A stretch of DNA of 64,000 nt from Hawksworthiomyces lignivorus. Its lineage: Eukaryota; Ascomycota; Sordariomycetes; Ophiostomatales; Ophiostomataceae. The notes under the pieces were generated by a model. That model was given only the letters and a program-made list of their open reading frames with translations. It searched no databases and had not been told where the DNA came from. Below, one piece after another: positions 1 through 10,885 of the stretch. The translations under genes were made by a program, and so were the position numbers. How positions within the stretch are numbered: position 1 is the stretch's first letter; every line of letters begins with the position of its first letter. The DNA lies in the NCBI GenBank assembly GCA_002917075.1, contig NTMA01000040.1:248001-312000 (forward strand). The letters run 5' to 3'.

Positions 1-1
1 T

Positions 2-1366
2 CATTTGCCACCACCCCAGCGGGTGCTGGGCTTCGGTTTGCTCTTCAAAATCAGCGATGCCAGCAAAGAAAACCACAACACATATCAAGGGCCAGATGAA
101 GATATCAAGGGTGGTGTTCTAGGTGATGAGGAAGATGGCGAAGAAATAGAAGCGCCTCAAGAGGCAGAGCAAGAAGATGACGAACAAGAAGCGAGCAAGA
201 AAGAAGAGAGAGATGAGGAGAAGAGGGACGACACCGAAGAGGCACCCTGTGCGGACAGGGGTGGCGATAAATCGACTGAAGTGGCTCCTGCAGCCGAAAA
301 TAACATCAGCATAACAGAAGAAGAAGAAGAAGAATATGGCAGAGGCAAGGAACAAAGGAATGTTGCGCAAGACACAGAGGATAACGAGAGTGACGAAGCA
401 ATATCGCCACAAGCCTCAGCATCTACACCTTGGAAGGGCAAAGGAAAAGAGCTCGATCGAGCCAGATCGCCAACGCCGTCGCAGGTGTCAATGACGACTA
501 CAAGTACTAGCGCGGTGACTTCCAAGCGTGGCCAGAAAGGGAAAGCTAAGAAGCTAGCAAAGTATAAGGATCAAGACGAAGAAGATCGAGCAAGGGCTGA
601 GCGGCTGATTGGCATTACAGCTGGTCGCGAAAAGGCCGAAGCAAAAGCCCGCGCTAAAGCAGAGCGTGAAGCTAAATTCGCCGCTTATGAAGAACGTCGG
701 CGTGCCCAGCGAGAGAAACAACTGCAGGCGCTACGAGAATTTGAAGCATCGCGACAAGCCAAACTAGATGCGGAAGCGGCAGGCGTTACTGGTGCGAGTA
801 GTGGCCCAGACGCTCGAAATAATGCCAAAGAAGGAGACGACGGTGCTGATGGCGATGGCCGCCTCGAAGTGCTCAGTGCGTTGGTGGGCCGTCCGGCGCC
901 GGGCGACAATATTCTCGAGGTCGTTCCTGTCTGTGCCCCTTGGACTGCACTGTCGCGCCTCAAGTACAAAGTGAAAATTCAACCTGGCCAGACGAAGAAA
1001 GGCCGCGCTATGCGGGATGTGCTGGAGCGATGGCACCGTGCGGGCGAGGCCGGACGGACCAACAGCAATATTGTGGACGAAGACAGCCGTGATCCGGAGC
1101 GCATGTGGCCACGGGAGGTGGAGCTCATTAGTGGCTTGAAGATGGAAGAAGCGAGCAACTGCGTACCCGTGGGCAAATTAACACTGATGCTGGCGGGCGG
1201 CCTAGGTGGCGCCGGCTCTGGAGCTGGTGCTGGTAGCGGCAGCAGTGGTAGAGGAGGCAATAAGAGTGCTAAAGGAGGCAGTAAAGGGGGCGGTGGAAAG
1301 CAATCTGGGCAAGGATCTGGAAAGAAGTCTGGCAACAAAGGCGGCGGGAAGGGAGGGAAGAAATAA
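2..1366 (+). CDS. RQC2: Rqc2/NEMF (Tae2) C-terminal part, 5' end outside window
   Basis: This is the last ~454 residues of the ribosome quality control factor that binds stalled 60S subunits with Ltn1 and directs CAT-tail addition in the cytosol. The visible part opens with the end of the NFACT-R region (residues LPPPQRVLGFGLLFKIS), followed by an acidic Glu/Asp-rich linker and a basic Arg/Ala/Glu coiled coil at about residues 180-260. The NFACT-C domain (about 285-395) contains VPVCAPWTALSRLKYKVKIQPG and ends near SNCVPVGKLTL. The tail is a low-complexity Gly/Lys/Ser stretch. The frame is already open at the window edge, so the N-terminal NFACT-N part lies upstream. No intron is needed in the visible part. 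The gene converges with SEC21, with about 420 bp between the stop codons. Family assignment rests on the NFACT-C motif and is firm; the symbol is by orthology. Confidence 0.9.
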   Translation, partial: HLPPPQRVLGFGLLFKISDASKENHNTYQGPDEDIKGGVLGDEEDGEEIEAPQEAEQEDDEQEASKKEERDEEKRDDTEEAPCADRGGDKSTEVAPAAENNISITEEEEEEYGRGKEQRNVAQDTEDNESDEAISPQASASTPWKGKGKELDRARSPTPSQVSMTTTSTSAVTSKRGQKGKAKKLAKYKDQDEEDRARAERLIGITAGREKAEAKARAKAEREAKFAAYEERRRAQREKQLQALREFEASRQAKLDAEAAGVTGASSGPDARNNAKEGDDGADGDGRLEVLSALVGRPAPGDNILEVVPVCAPWTALSRLKYKVKIQPGQTKKGRAMRDVLERWHRAGEAGRTNSNIVDEDSRDPERMWPREVELISGLKMEEASNCVPVGKLTLMLAGGLGGAGSGAGAGSGSSGRGGNKSAKGGSKGGGGKQSGQGSGKKSGNKGGGKGGKK

Positions 1367-1782
1367 ACCTGCCTGTGAGGACAAAGATCCTTTCCATCTT
1401 ATGTGTAGAGCGTGCATTGTTCTTTGAAAACTTGGGGCTTGGGGATGCATATATAAAAATAGGAGCAGAACTACATTGAAAAAAAAAAAAAGGAAAATGC
1501 AAACACCACGAGCCTTAACTGTGCGACAAGAAGGATCATATTGGCTGTGATTTAGCTCATGTCCACCTCCTGCAAGTTAGAGGCAGCTTTCGTATCGGAC
1601 AAAAAAAGGCAGAGAAAAAACAAGTCAAGCTGACGGAAATGATGAACATCTCTATTCATGATCTGACAAGCTAAAATTAGGCCACATCTTCCCTAAAACC
1701 AAAGAGGAACGAGGTGCTCTTTTTTATAATGTGTAGACACAGAAGATAACACTTTACGCCCCCAAAATTCACAGTCTCTTTT
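1367..1782. other. Convergent 3' intergenic region
   Basis: Short AT-rich space between the stop codons of RQC2 (+) and SEC21 (-). It contains A-runs (about 1478-1490) and no coding frame. It presumably holds both 3' UTRs and polyadenylation sites. Confidence 0.6.
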
Positions 1783-4700
1783 TTAACCCAAGGCCGATAC
1801 AATCAAGGCTGACACACCCTCCTCTTCGCTGCGCACCGTTACTTTTGTCGTCACACCTGACTTGGACGAGTATGCCATCCTCACATTAGCAACGACGCGC
1901 CCACCGTTGACCGTCTTGCCCAGCAGCTTGAGCGTGTGGGTTGTCTGGCTCATCGGGATATCAGTGCCTTCCAGTGGCTGCAGCGACAGTGTTTTGGCCA
2001 GTTGCTCAGTTGCTTCTATTAGGCTGTTAGTAAGGGGGAACATGAAAAGACAACAGGAACTCACTCTCGTCCGCCCCAAATCGCACGAAATAAGTCGACA
2101 GTTTAGTAGAAAAGAGCAATGATACGTACCAGCAATATTCTTCACACCACTCAGCTGTAGTGTCTCTTCCGACTCTTCGCCAGATGCACCAATCTGCTCC
2201 CACAGATGGCTGAAGTTGCTCGCAAAAGTGGGAATAACATAGTCGCTTCCCGCCAGTTCAAATTCGGACACCTCGTACTCGTCATCATAGCCTCCCTCCT
2301 CAGGCCCGCCGGTCGTTGGGTCAATCTCTTTGCTGGTGAACTTGAGCACATTTGAAAAATTGCTGGTGGGCAGTGCATCCGCACCACCCACTTTCTTGAA
2401 AGCAACATATACTTTGCCTGGTTCATCTGTTGCAAGCCGCTCAGCCTGAAGGATAAAGACCTCCTCGAGCTCCTCCTCCTCTGAAGGTGTCGCCACAACA
2501 GAGACATTCTCTAGAACTGTCTCCGGAAGAGTGTTCTTGATCTCATACTGCAGCACAATGTGCTCCTTGAAGATGTGTTTAACGACGCTCACAACATACT
2601 CCGTCTCAGCTTCAGTCAGCTCGATGACAGACGATGACTTGAGCACAGCGCCAAATTCCTTCATCTCTGGGATCTGCAGAAGATCCTGAGCATACTTCTG
2701 GGCCTGCGCTGATGCTGATGCAGCGGCCTCTGCGCCAGAAGGAGTCGACTTGCTGGGGCCCAGCTTGGGTGCTTTCAAAGTTGGTGCAGTGACGGTCAGC
2801 TTCTTTGTGCGGTCTTCCGCATCAGCCTGTTCACGTGTCACGACAGGAATCTTGGAAATATCAAATGGAGCTGCAAATGTCTCCTTGTCGTCTGACGTGA
2901 CGTAAGTGACAAGCTGATGCTCAAAGAAGGACAGAGAGAACATATTTTCTAAGCTAGCGTTAGCGTTTACTTTGCGATTTTTATAGAGCAAACTGGCGAT
3001 GAAACCGCCGAGACGTACCATTTTTAACGAAACGAGCAGCCATCTCATCAGGCTCGTTCATTAACCGGAGATTGAGTGTAGCACGATCGCGCACTTCATC
3101 ATCAACATCGTCCAAACAGCGTGACAGGAGCACCTCGACGCTCTTCTTCACCTCTGGATCTTTTTGGCCAACACCAAATTTTGCCAGAGCCGTTACGGCA
3201 GCAGCGCGAACGATAGCATTCTCGAGCACAACGCGGTTATAAATGTACCGGATGTACTTTGTCGGTTGAGAGGTCTTGGGGCCTTCGATACCAAGAAGAT
3301 GGAGGATGCGAACAGCCAGCTTTGTGAACTCGCAGTCTTCAATAAACTCACAGAGGTGGGCCAGCGCATCTTCCTTGGAGTCGGGCACGAATTTGATGAG
3401 ATCGAACATGCTTTCGACAACGGCCCGCTTGAACTCGTAGCCGCCTTCGTCGCGCAGGATGCCGCTGAGGAATGTCAGCATTCCAGCTTGCTTGCTAGGG
3501 AATTTGAGACAAAGTGTGCGAATGGCCTCGACAATGGTTATCTTAAACTCGTCCGTGATCTCGGACATGAATCCGCTGATCTGCTTCATAAGTCGATCGA
3601 CGCTTGCTTCGTTTCCTGTTTTGAGCAGCGTGGTAATGGCGAACGTGGCAATGGAACGGTTGCTGTTGGAGATGAGCAGCTCAATGTCCGGGTTGCAGAC
3701 GTGGACGGCTTGCGGCTTGAAGGACGCGAAGTTGTGCAGGATGCGCAGAGCAGCGAACTTTGTGACAGCACGCGGCGATGTGAGGAACAGTTGCAGAACA
3801 TGGACAGCCTGAGATACCTCAGCATCCGTCACGTCGCGCAGGTCACAGATTGCCTTGGCGGCTTCGAAATTGACCATCTCGCTCTTGTGCCGCAGCCAGC
3901 CGTCAAGCAGCTGCACCAAAGACGGGCGAAGCGAGGGGTCTTCCTCGGCCAGCTGAGCTGCCAACCGGACGAGAAGCACAACGGCAGCGGGACTCTTGAC
4001 AGCACCAGCCGCGCCGAACTGCTTCACCATTTTGACAAGGGCCATCTTGTCATGCATCCGCATCTGGTAGAGCAGACCGATGGCGTGGTACTGCGTCATT
4101 GTCGAGCTATTCACAGGCGCAGCAGCGGACGAAGAGAAACCGAGGGAAAACCCGCCGGAACCCTTTGTGTTTGCAGCGGCTTCCTGCGTCTCGCTCTGCC
4201 AGCGGCGGACAACATCTCTCGCAATGGGCAGCAAATGATATGACGAAATCAAAGCCGCAGACGAGACGGAAGGGTTCCGGTCGACAATGGCGGTCTTGAT
4301 GACCCGCTCGATCGACTGGACAGTCGTTGCCTATGAACCAACGTTTGTTAGCCAATCTTGCCCCAATGAATCCACGCATAGATCGCTTTGTCATTCATTC
4401 GTACGTCAATAATCCGGCAGAGTGCGCGGATAGCATTGGGCCGGTAGATGAAATCGCCGCTTCCACCGGTATCCTTCATGATGGTGCTAGTCACCATGAT
4501 GATGTCCTCGGCAGAGTGGGCCAGCTCCTTGATAACCAAATGGACCATCTGACGAAGGCTGGCATCTTTGTTCTGGAAGAGCTTCGAAATACCAAAGAAG
4601 AGCTCCGTTGCCTCGGTAGTGGGAAACTTCTCCCCTGTGTAGAGGAGAAGGGCAATCTTGGTTAGGAGAATGCGGCATTGTCTCGGTTGAATAGGAGACC

Positions 4701-4929
4701 TGTTGAACAATCGAGCTGTAGGCAATAAGGCGTCAGCATGCATTAGGCGAATAGAAGCCGCAATAGAAGCAACAAGACCGGGGTCATGTATAATTAAGAA
4801 GGGGAGAGAGGTATGGGAATAAATCTATGCAGTTGGATTTCGAAAAAGCAGACCTTCTTGGAAAACCTGTGTGCGGTCAACCCGAACCAGGCTGCCATCA
4901 GCATCCTCGTCCCGCTTGCCGTAATTCAT
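1783..4929 (-). CDS. SEC21: Coatomer subunit gamma (gamma-COP)
   Basis: This is the gamma subunit of the COPI coat, needed for Golgi-to-ER retrograde vesicles. Five exons read on the minus strand: 4929-4854, 4715-4405, 4330-3019, 2948-2130 and 2015-1783. All junctions are GT-AG and in phase, giving 916 residues, close to the usual ~900-920. The start ATG gives MNYGKRDEDADGSLVRVDRT, the expected fungal gamma-COP N-terminus. The adaptin-type HEAT-repeat trunk fills about residues 20-550 (for example CRILLTKIALLLYTGEKF, SSYHLLPIARDVVRRWQSE). An Ala/Ser/Pro-rich hinge follows at about 590-640. The C-terminal appendage (platform) domain begins around the FGAVLKSS segment. The start is divergent from the gene beginning near 7 kb, with a 2-kb shared upstream region. 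No anomalies were seen. Confidence 0.96.
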
Positions 4930-7047
4930 TGTGGACGAGCAATGGTGGCAATGACTTCCAAGGTTGTATGTCCAGCACCAGGAAGGTAGGAGTAGGAGGA
5001 GAGAAACTCTGTAAGTTAATATGGAGAGGACGACACTTTTGTGTGTGGCAGCCAGCTGGATTGAGATATCGCGACGTATGCCAAATTCCCCCCTTGCCCC
5101 ACACCAACACTCTCAACCATCCATTCCCTTACACCGCTTAAGAAGGTGCACGTGACGTCGGGGATCCAAGGTGACGCCACACTTGAGCCACAGCCTCTGG
5201 TGGCATTGTCTTACTATTAGCACTCTCCCAATGTAAAAAAAAGCAAGATAAGATTGCAGGCGTGTCTCGATGCCAGCTACGGCAAACTAATAAGCAAATT
5301 AACAACAACATCAACAGCGGCAATGAAACGGAAAGGCGATGTATGGTAGATTCGTTATATATCCTGCGGGACTATCTGATGTCATTTCGCCTCTATCGGT
5401 GGAAATTTTTGTCCAATAAAGAAAAAGAAACAGCGAGAATTTGCGCTGAAGCTTCTCGGCGAAGTTCTGTCCAAAATGACTTTGGTCTCACCAAAGGCCG
5501 AAGTCATGTCCAGCAGTAATAGTCGCACACTCGCTTGTATTCTACTCACATGATCAAAGAGAACGTGCGGGGCCATGACTGTAAGGTATCTAGATAGTTC
5601 CTCCTTTGATTCTTGATTCGTATAATAGTTGTGCTTCTAGCCACTCCGCTATTCTTGTTCTTGATACAGAATAGATACGATGGAGGAGTGAGAATCACTA
5701 TACCAGTATATAGGCGATTGCTCTTGTCTTTTTTCAACAGATTTGTGTGCATAGATGATACCATGGTACATGTATCTTAGGCAATCTCTCGCTGTTTCGG
5801 TGTTAATCACTTTGTCCCACCACTACCTTCGGTCAAGCTTTTAATAGTATTTTGTTTGCTTTACTGGACTATCAGGAATCAAGTCGTTTGTTTGATTTCC
5901 CCCTTCACCGGATAGCCTTATTCCGACCTTCCCCGATAGCCTGCTCCCCTACTGCTCCTTCAAACATCAGGCGTTGCCTCTTAGTTGCCTCGCATCTCTT
6001 AGCAAACATCTATTTCCAAAACGTGCTCCCTTACAGCACTTTAGTTTTCATGCTTGAATCATCTTCAGTGAATCAGGGCCGTCAAGGTCGCTTGTGAAAT
6101 CATTGTCTTCCTCGCGTCCCAGCTGCGTCGGGACACTATATCCAACTCAATATCAGTGAGGGAAAAAGAAACCCTTTGCCTCGCTCTTTGCAAATTTGCT
6201 TTACCGGCCGGCCGTATTTTTCTCGGTGAGGTCTCGGGATTATTGTTATATTTCTCTCTGTTGTATAAAATTAGTTACCAGGGAAATTATCGGAATCTGC
6301 TGTTTACTGCGACAGTCTTTTATAGTCATAAGACTCAAAAGGGCCATCTTTGTATCTTACACACCAGTTATTTGAGCATTGAAAGCAGATCCACTACTCA
6401 CTTCCCTCTTATTTGGCGTTAGATTAATACATGGTGTCAAAAGGAGAAGCTGTTTTGGGAGCTACCAGGCCAAAAGTTCGGAATCATCTTTTCGCTTATG
6501 ACAGTTTCTTTTCGCCTTCATTCGCCTTTTCTCATCACACTTCTTTAGTAACGTTATCTTTCTTGCTGCAAACACACAAGGTATTTATTGAGTTGTTTTA
6601 TATGAGCAATAGGGCATAAAAGCTCTCCTCATACGTTCCCTACCAGTGTGTCCTTTTTTTTCTCATATGTCGTTTGTTGATTTTCATTTCTTTCGCTGTG
6701 TCCCCCCCCCCTCACTTTTATATTTCATAACCAGCTTCGTCTCCCTCGACACTATCTTTGGAAAAGCATCTATAGCAAAGAGATAATCCTGACGCACTTC
6801 TAACCTTAGGAAGATTCCTGCAGCATCGAAAGTAGGACATTTGAGCCTTGCCTTCTAGCAGGTTAATCGCACTTTTCGCTATAAAGATTGATGTAGTTGT
6901 CGTATTCGATCGCATCTAAGATTTCTAAACTTGTCTGGATACATTCCTTTACTGTTAGAGCCTCAACGCGAATCAGTCGCATTTCGTCTCGCATCTTCGT
7001 TAGCCGCCACAAGCAAACCGGCTTGAAGCTGGGCCAACTTCTTGACC
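4930..7047. other. Intergenic region, divergent promoters
   Basis: About 2.1 kb between the SEC21 start and the first frame of the next gene. It is AT-rich with pyrimidine tracts, including a C-run near 6703-6710. Only short chance ORFs are present, with no domain-like sequence. It probably holds both promoters and the 5' leader of the + strand gene. Confidence 0.5.
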
Positions 7048-7242
7048 ATGTCAGGCTCTTCGCATACACATAAGCCAATTGGTATTTGCCATACCACAGT
7101 CGGAACGCCTAGCTGCGGACCATTATCTACTAACATGGCAAAAGAGGGCGGCCTAAACATTCTTCCGTCGATTGAAAGCGATGATCTAGAGCTCACTAAT
7201 CCTGTCACTCCCAAGCAGAAGATTGTTACCGGCAGCGACTAG
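7048..7242 (+). other. Upstream in-frame segment ending in TAG (uORF or broken N-terminus)
   Basis: An ATG at 7048 opens 64 codons that stop at TAG 7240-7242. The frame is the same as that of the large downstream ORF, and the sequence on both sides of the stop is compositionally continuous: VTGSD, then the stop, then ESDANDEDADF. It could be a uORF, a nonsense mutation that removes about 120 N-terminal residues, or a base-calling error. No canonical intron that removes the TAG and keeps the frame was found. Confidence 0.45.
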
Positions 7243-7419
7243 GAGTCGGATGCCAATGATGAAGACGCTGACTTTCTCCCCGAAGAATCCACAGCCACGC
7301 AGAATCAGGACAATTTGACCGTGCGGACTTTTGAGAGCCCTCTCCAGCGATACTGTCAGGCCAGGTCTTGGAAAGCATCGCTTGACCCAAACTCCCCGGC
7401 TTTTGTTCCTTATCCTCCC

Positions 7420-9495
7420 ATGTCGGCAGCTTCGGCGTACCAAAACGGATATCCGAAACCGCAAGGCATGTTGTTCGACCCACGCCGAGTAGTATTGCAA
7501 AACTCTGTGAGACTCTCAGCTCCTATAGGACAAGCACTTCTCAACAACGCATCAAGTTCAGAAGCCAAGTACTATGATGTCGAGACAGTTGAAAACACGG
7601 CAGCGGCTACGGGAACATTTTTGGATCCTCGCCTTGCTTCGCCATCCTATATTCCGGTAATTGGAAGCATTAGCTCTAATGAAACCAGTCAGCAAGATCC
7701 GATGCAGCGTGCTTACCGCAGAGTCCATGTTGACAATGGCTTCGCTGCAGGTGGACCGCAAAGCAAAATGAAGAATATAGTCTATCGAGACGTGGCAACC
7801 GAGAGCAATCAAACCTTTTTGCCCGCCGAGAACCAATTTTTTGATCATTGCAATGCAAGCAAACACTATTCGGCACCTAAGCAAGAAGCTACATCCTCAA
7901 GAACAGTCCTTTCTTCGTTGCCGCCTTCTATGCGGCTCGGACTTCATCCCCATGTTGCCCTTTCCATGGCTACCACTCCCGTTTGTGAAGTGGATCCCGT
8001 CAGCCACTGGCGGTTCGATTCTGTGCACCCGTATGGCAATATAGGCCAGCAGCGTCAGCCCGCAGTCGCCGAAACCCAGCATGTCTCTGTTCAAAACCAA
8101 GGGTTGGCTGGACATAGAAACTATGACAGAAGCGATCCTGCTAACCTTTCTTCGTATTTTGCTTCTGAGAATCCTGGGTACCCGAGATGCGTTCAGGATC
8201 CAGACATTCGCCAGTGCCAAGGGGCACTGTATTTGCCCTTGCCTACTTGTGAAAACGCGAATGTGAGAATTTCCGGGCAAGGCAATGTGGCTCCAGCAGT
8301 ACCGTCCCTATATCCAGAAATTAATCTCGAGCACAATGCCCCTGCAACACAGACTATGAACTCCGGGTTGGCAAACACATTGCCACCGATTCTATTGCCA
8401 ACGGTGACGTCCAGTGCGGGCTCTGGTCTACAGCCTCCTATTGGATTTAACTATAATAGTTGTGCTTCCCAGGAACAACAGATTCAACAAGCACAAAACA
8501 CCGAAAGTGCTTTGAATGTTCCTTGGTCTTGGTATTCACAGCTACCGGAACCACATGCATCTTATAGTCTGACACACCATCCAGAGGCAACGAGATGCGT
8601 TACCCAGCAGTCCCAGCTGGAGCTGCGCGCCCCACTACCAGCTACAGAGTTTCCAGCGGCCCGATACTATATGAGTAATTCTGAAGCTGGGATCTGTGAT
8701 AACTCAGAAACTTATTCGCACGCACTTGTACAGGACTATATTCAAAAAGAACTTCAAGTTCAAACCGCCCAACAATCAAGCTTGACCCATATTCCCACTC
8801 ATCGAGCTATGCAGCAAGAGCCGATGTGGGCGAGAGCCGATGCGGCGAATATGCTGCGCAACTATAACCTCAGCATGTTTTCAAACAGTCAGGAGACTAA
8901 CCAAGTAGTCAATAGCACTGCCCCTGCTCAAGGGGCAGACATGGTCTGGTCTGATCAATACAGTGCACAGAGCCAGCCACGTGGAACCAGAGGTCCTTAT
9001 AATCCCATGATCGGCTCTGCAGTAAGTGGATTCGGCCTAAACGAAGACAAACGAGAAGATGACCCTTCATCCGATTTTCAGGGCGTTATCAATGATAACC
9101 ATGGTGGGATTAACCCCCGCCTGCTTCAATTAGAGCGCTGTGACCCGGTAACATCGAATCTCCCGCATCGCCATGGCAGTTCATATACTCAGACAATGCC
9201 GCAGTGGAGAGAAATATGTCTGAATGAGTATCAGAAATACACGACACAGGAACCGATGGCATCTGCCTCTGTAGAAGCCACAGTTGGTGCTGCAGCGGCA
9301 CCCGGTGCTTTCTCTGAAGCAGATGCCTGGCTTCTGACACATGAGATGGAGCACGGGTCGGAGCAGGACCAGTCCCTCAGTCACGAGGTAATTAGCGTGA
9401 AGCTGCATAGCTTGAATTCTGTTTCGGTCTTTATTCCTTTCTTGCTAAGTACTCTACAATGGCGTTGTGTTACTAACTTTTCTATATAGCTGTAG
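7420..9495 (+). CDS. Uncharacterised Gln/Ser/Pro/Asn-rich protein
   Basis: The frame is open from just after the TAG at 7242. The first in-frame ATG after it is at 7420 (MSAASAYQNGYP), giving about 657 residues. The protein is rich in Gln, Ser, Pro, Asn and Ala and has no motif I recognise: no zinc finger, no kinase, no membrane segment. Such composition is common in fungal regulatory proteins, but that is only an impression. Near the 3' end an intron (9388-9489) has a GTAATT donor and a textbook TACTAAC-type branch site (ttactaact) shortly before TATATAG. It leaves a tiny terminal exon encoding Leu-stop, so the protein would end SLSHEL. Without splicing the frame runs on to 9489. The upstream frame from 7048 may belong to the same gene. 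The long, dense ORF argues that it is coding. Confidence 0.6.
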
Positions 9496-10885
9496 ATTAT
9501 CCGCGCCTATAAATTTCGTAGGGGTGAGCCTCTATTTCTCATTGACGACCTCTGCATTGGTTGGGGGACTTCCGAGAGCAAGCGATTTAGGACATCAAAA
9601 ATGGGGACTTATGCACCAGTAAGAGTGTTTCGTCTGGCAGATATGGTAAGCGTGATGCACATTAGGCGCAGCAGTTCTCGATTCAACAAAAGTGTGGACA
9701 ACCTGCTCAGAGGGAAATGAAAATGAGAAGAAAACCAAAAAAAATAGGAGAGAGAGAGAAAGAAAGAGAGAAGGATAGACGTAAGGGAAAAAGAAAAGAA
9801 GCAGGAAACTAGAAATTTTACACATAAAAAAAAGGAGGGGAGTGGTAGAAGAACGACGAGGCATGGAATAACAAGACTTGACGAGTTCCTTTGCAATTGC
9901 ATTTTCCTAAATTCCTTTACATGATTCTGAACGGAATAAATACGGCTTCTAGTCTAGTAGAAACGTTATGTGGCCATTGTGGTATCTTTCTAAAGGTAAA
10001 AAAATAGGGGATGAAAAAATATGGAAGGAAGCATTTATATAATTAGAGTTGTTTTCGTGGCCCTCTGTATTTGTTTTTATTCACCTCCGCCTAATCCAGA
10101 CGGATCTTTTTGTTGGTGATGTGGGTTGTCTAGTCTGGTTCGATCAGGATAGATTCTTATCAACTTTCCTGTTGCCTTCGAGAGGTTCATTCTACCAAAG
10201 AAGGTCTAAATTAAACAATACATTACCGCCCGTTCTATTCGTAAATCATGCAACGCTCATTTTAGAAGTTTCTGAACCGACAGCCGGGAAGGGGGCGGAA
10301 CGGCTATGTTTATGACTATTGATATGAGACACCATAAATGGGTAGAGCAAGCTGAGACTGAAGCAGGGAAGATTTATTATACGTTCTTGGGACCTGGACA
10401 TAAGATATAAGTGAGGCTTGGGTAGTTTCCAATTTCACTGTCTGGGATTTTTACAATGCGAAATAGTTTTCTTTGCATTGTTCATTTTCTGTACACCCCC
10501 CCCGGCACGACCCTCTGTTGAGTCTAAAGCCACCTACTCCATTTTGGGGCTACAAGTTTCTAAAGCACTGAACTAGGTAAGAAAATTATGCTGAATGGTC
10601 GAGTTGGCATAAGTGACAGAAAGCCGCATAGGCACGCAAAAGAGGTATCGTATATCCCACACAGTCAATATACCCCAAGTCATCCCCTTCCCCTAACTAA
10701 TGAAGATAAGAATGAAGGGCCAACGGGTGGCATGAAGAGTATAATGCAAAAAAAGAAAAAAAAAAAAAATACAAGGGCCCACGCCAGCCAAAGACCGTGG
10801 CGTAGAATCTGAATATTGTAGCCGATGATTAGAATCAAGAAAACATAATTAATAATATCACCAGGTTGAGTGAACTTTTACGTCT
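9496..10885. other. Convergent 3' intergenic region
   Basis: About 1.4 kb between the 3' ends of the + strand Gln-rich gene and the - strand palI gene. It includes a purine-rich GA tract (about 9715-9840), a C-run at about 10495-10503 and an A-run near 10750-10770. No convincing coding sequence. Confidence 0.5.

Noticed and set aside
3164..4243. 359-codon + strand ORF opposite SEC21
   Set aside because: It lies fully antisense to conserved gamma-COP exon 3, and its translation has no domain features. It is a codon-bias shadow.
7081..7242. Intron removing the TAG at 7240 (GTATTT donor, GACTAG acceptor)
   Set aside because: The splice would join out of frame and meet a new stop within a few codons.
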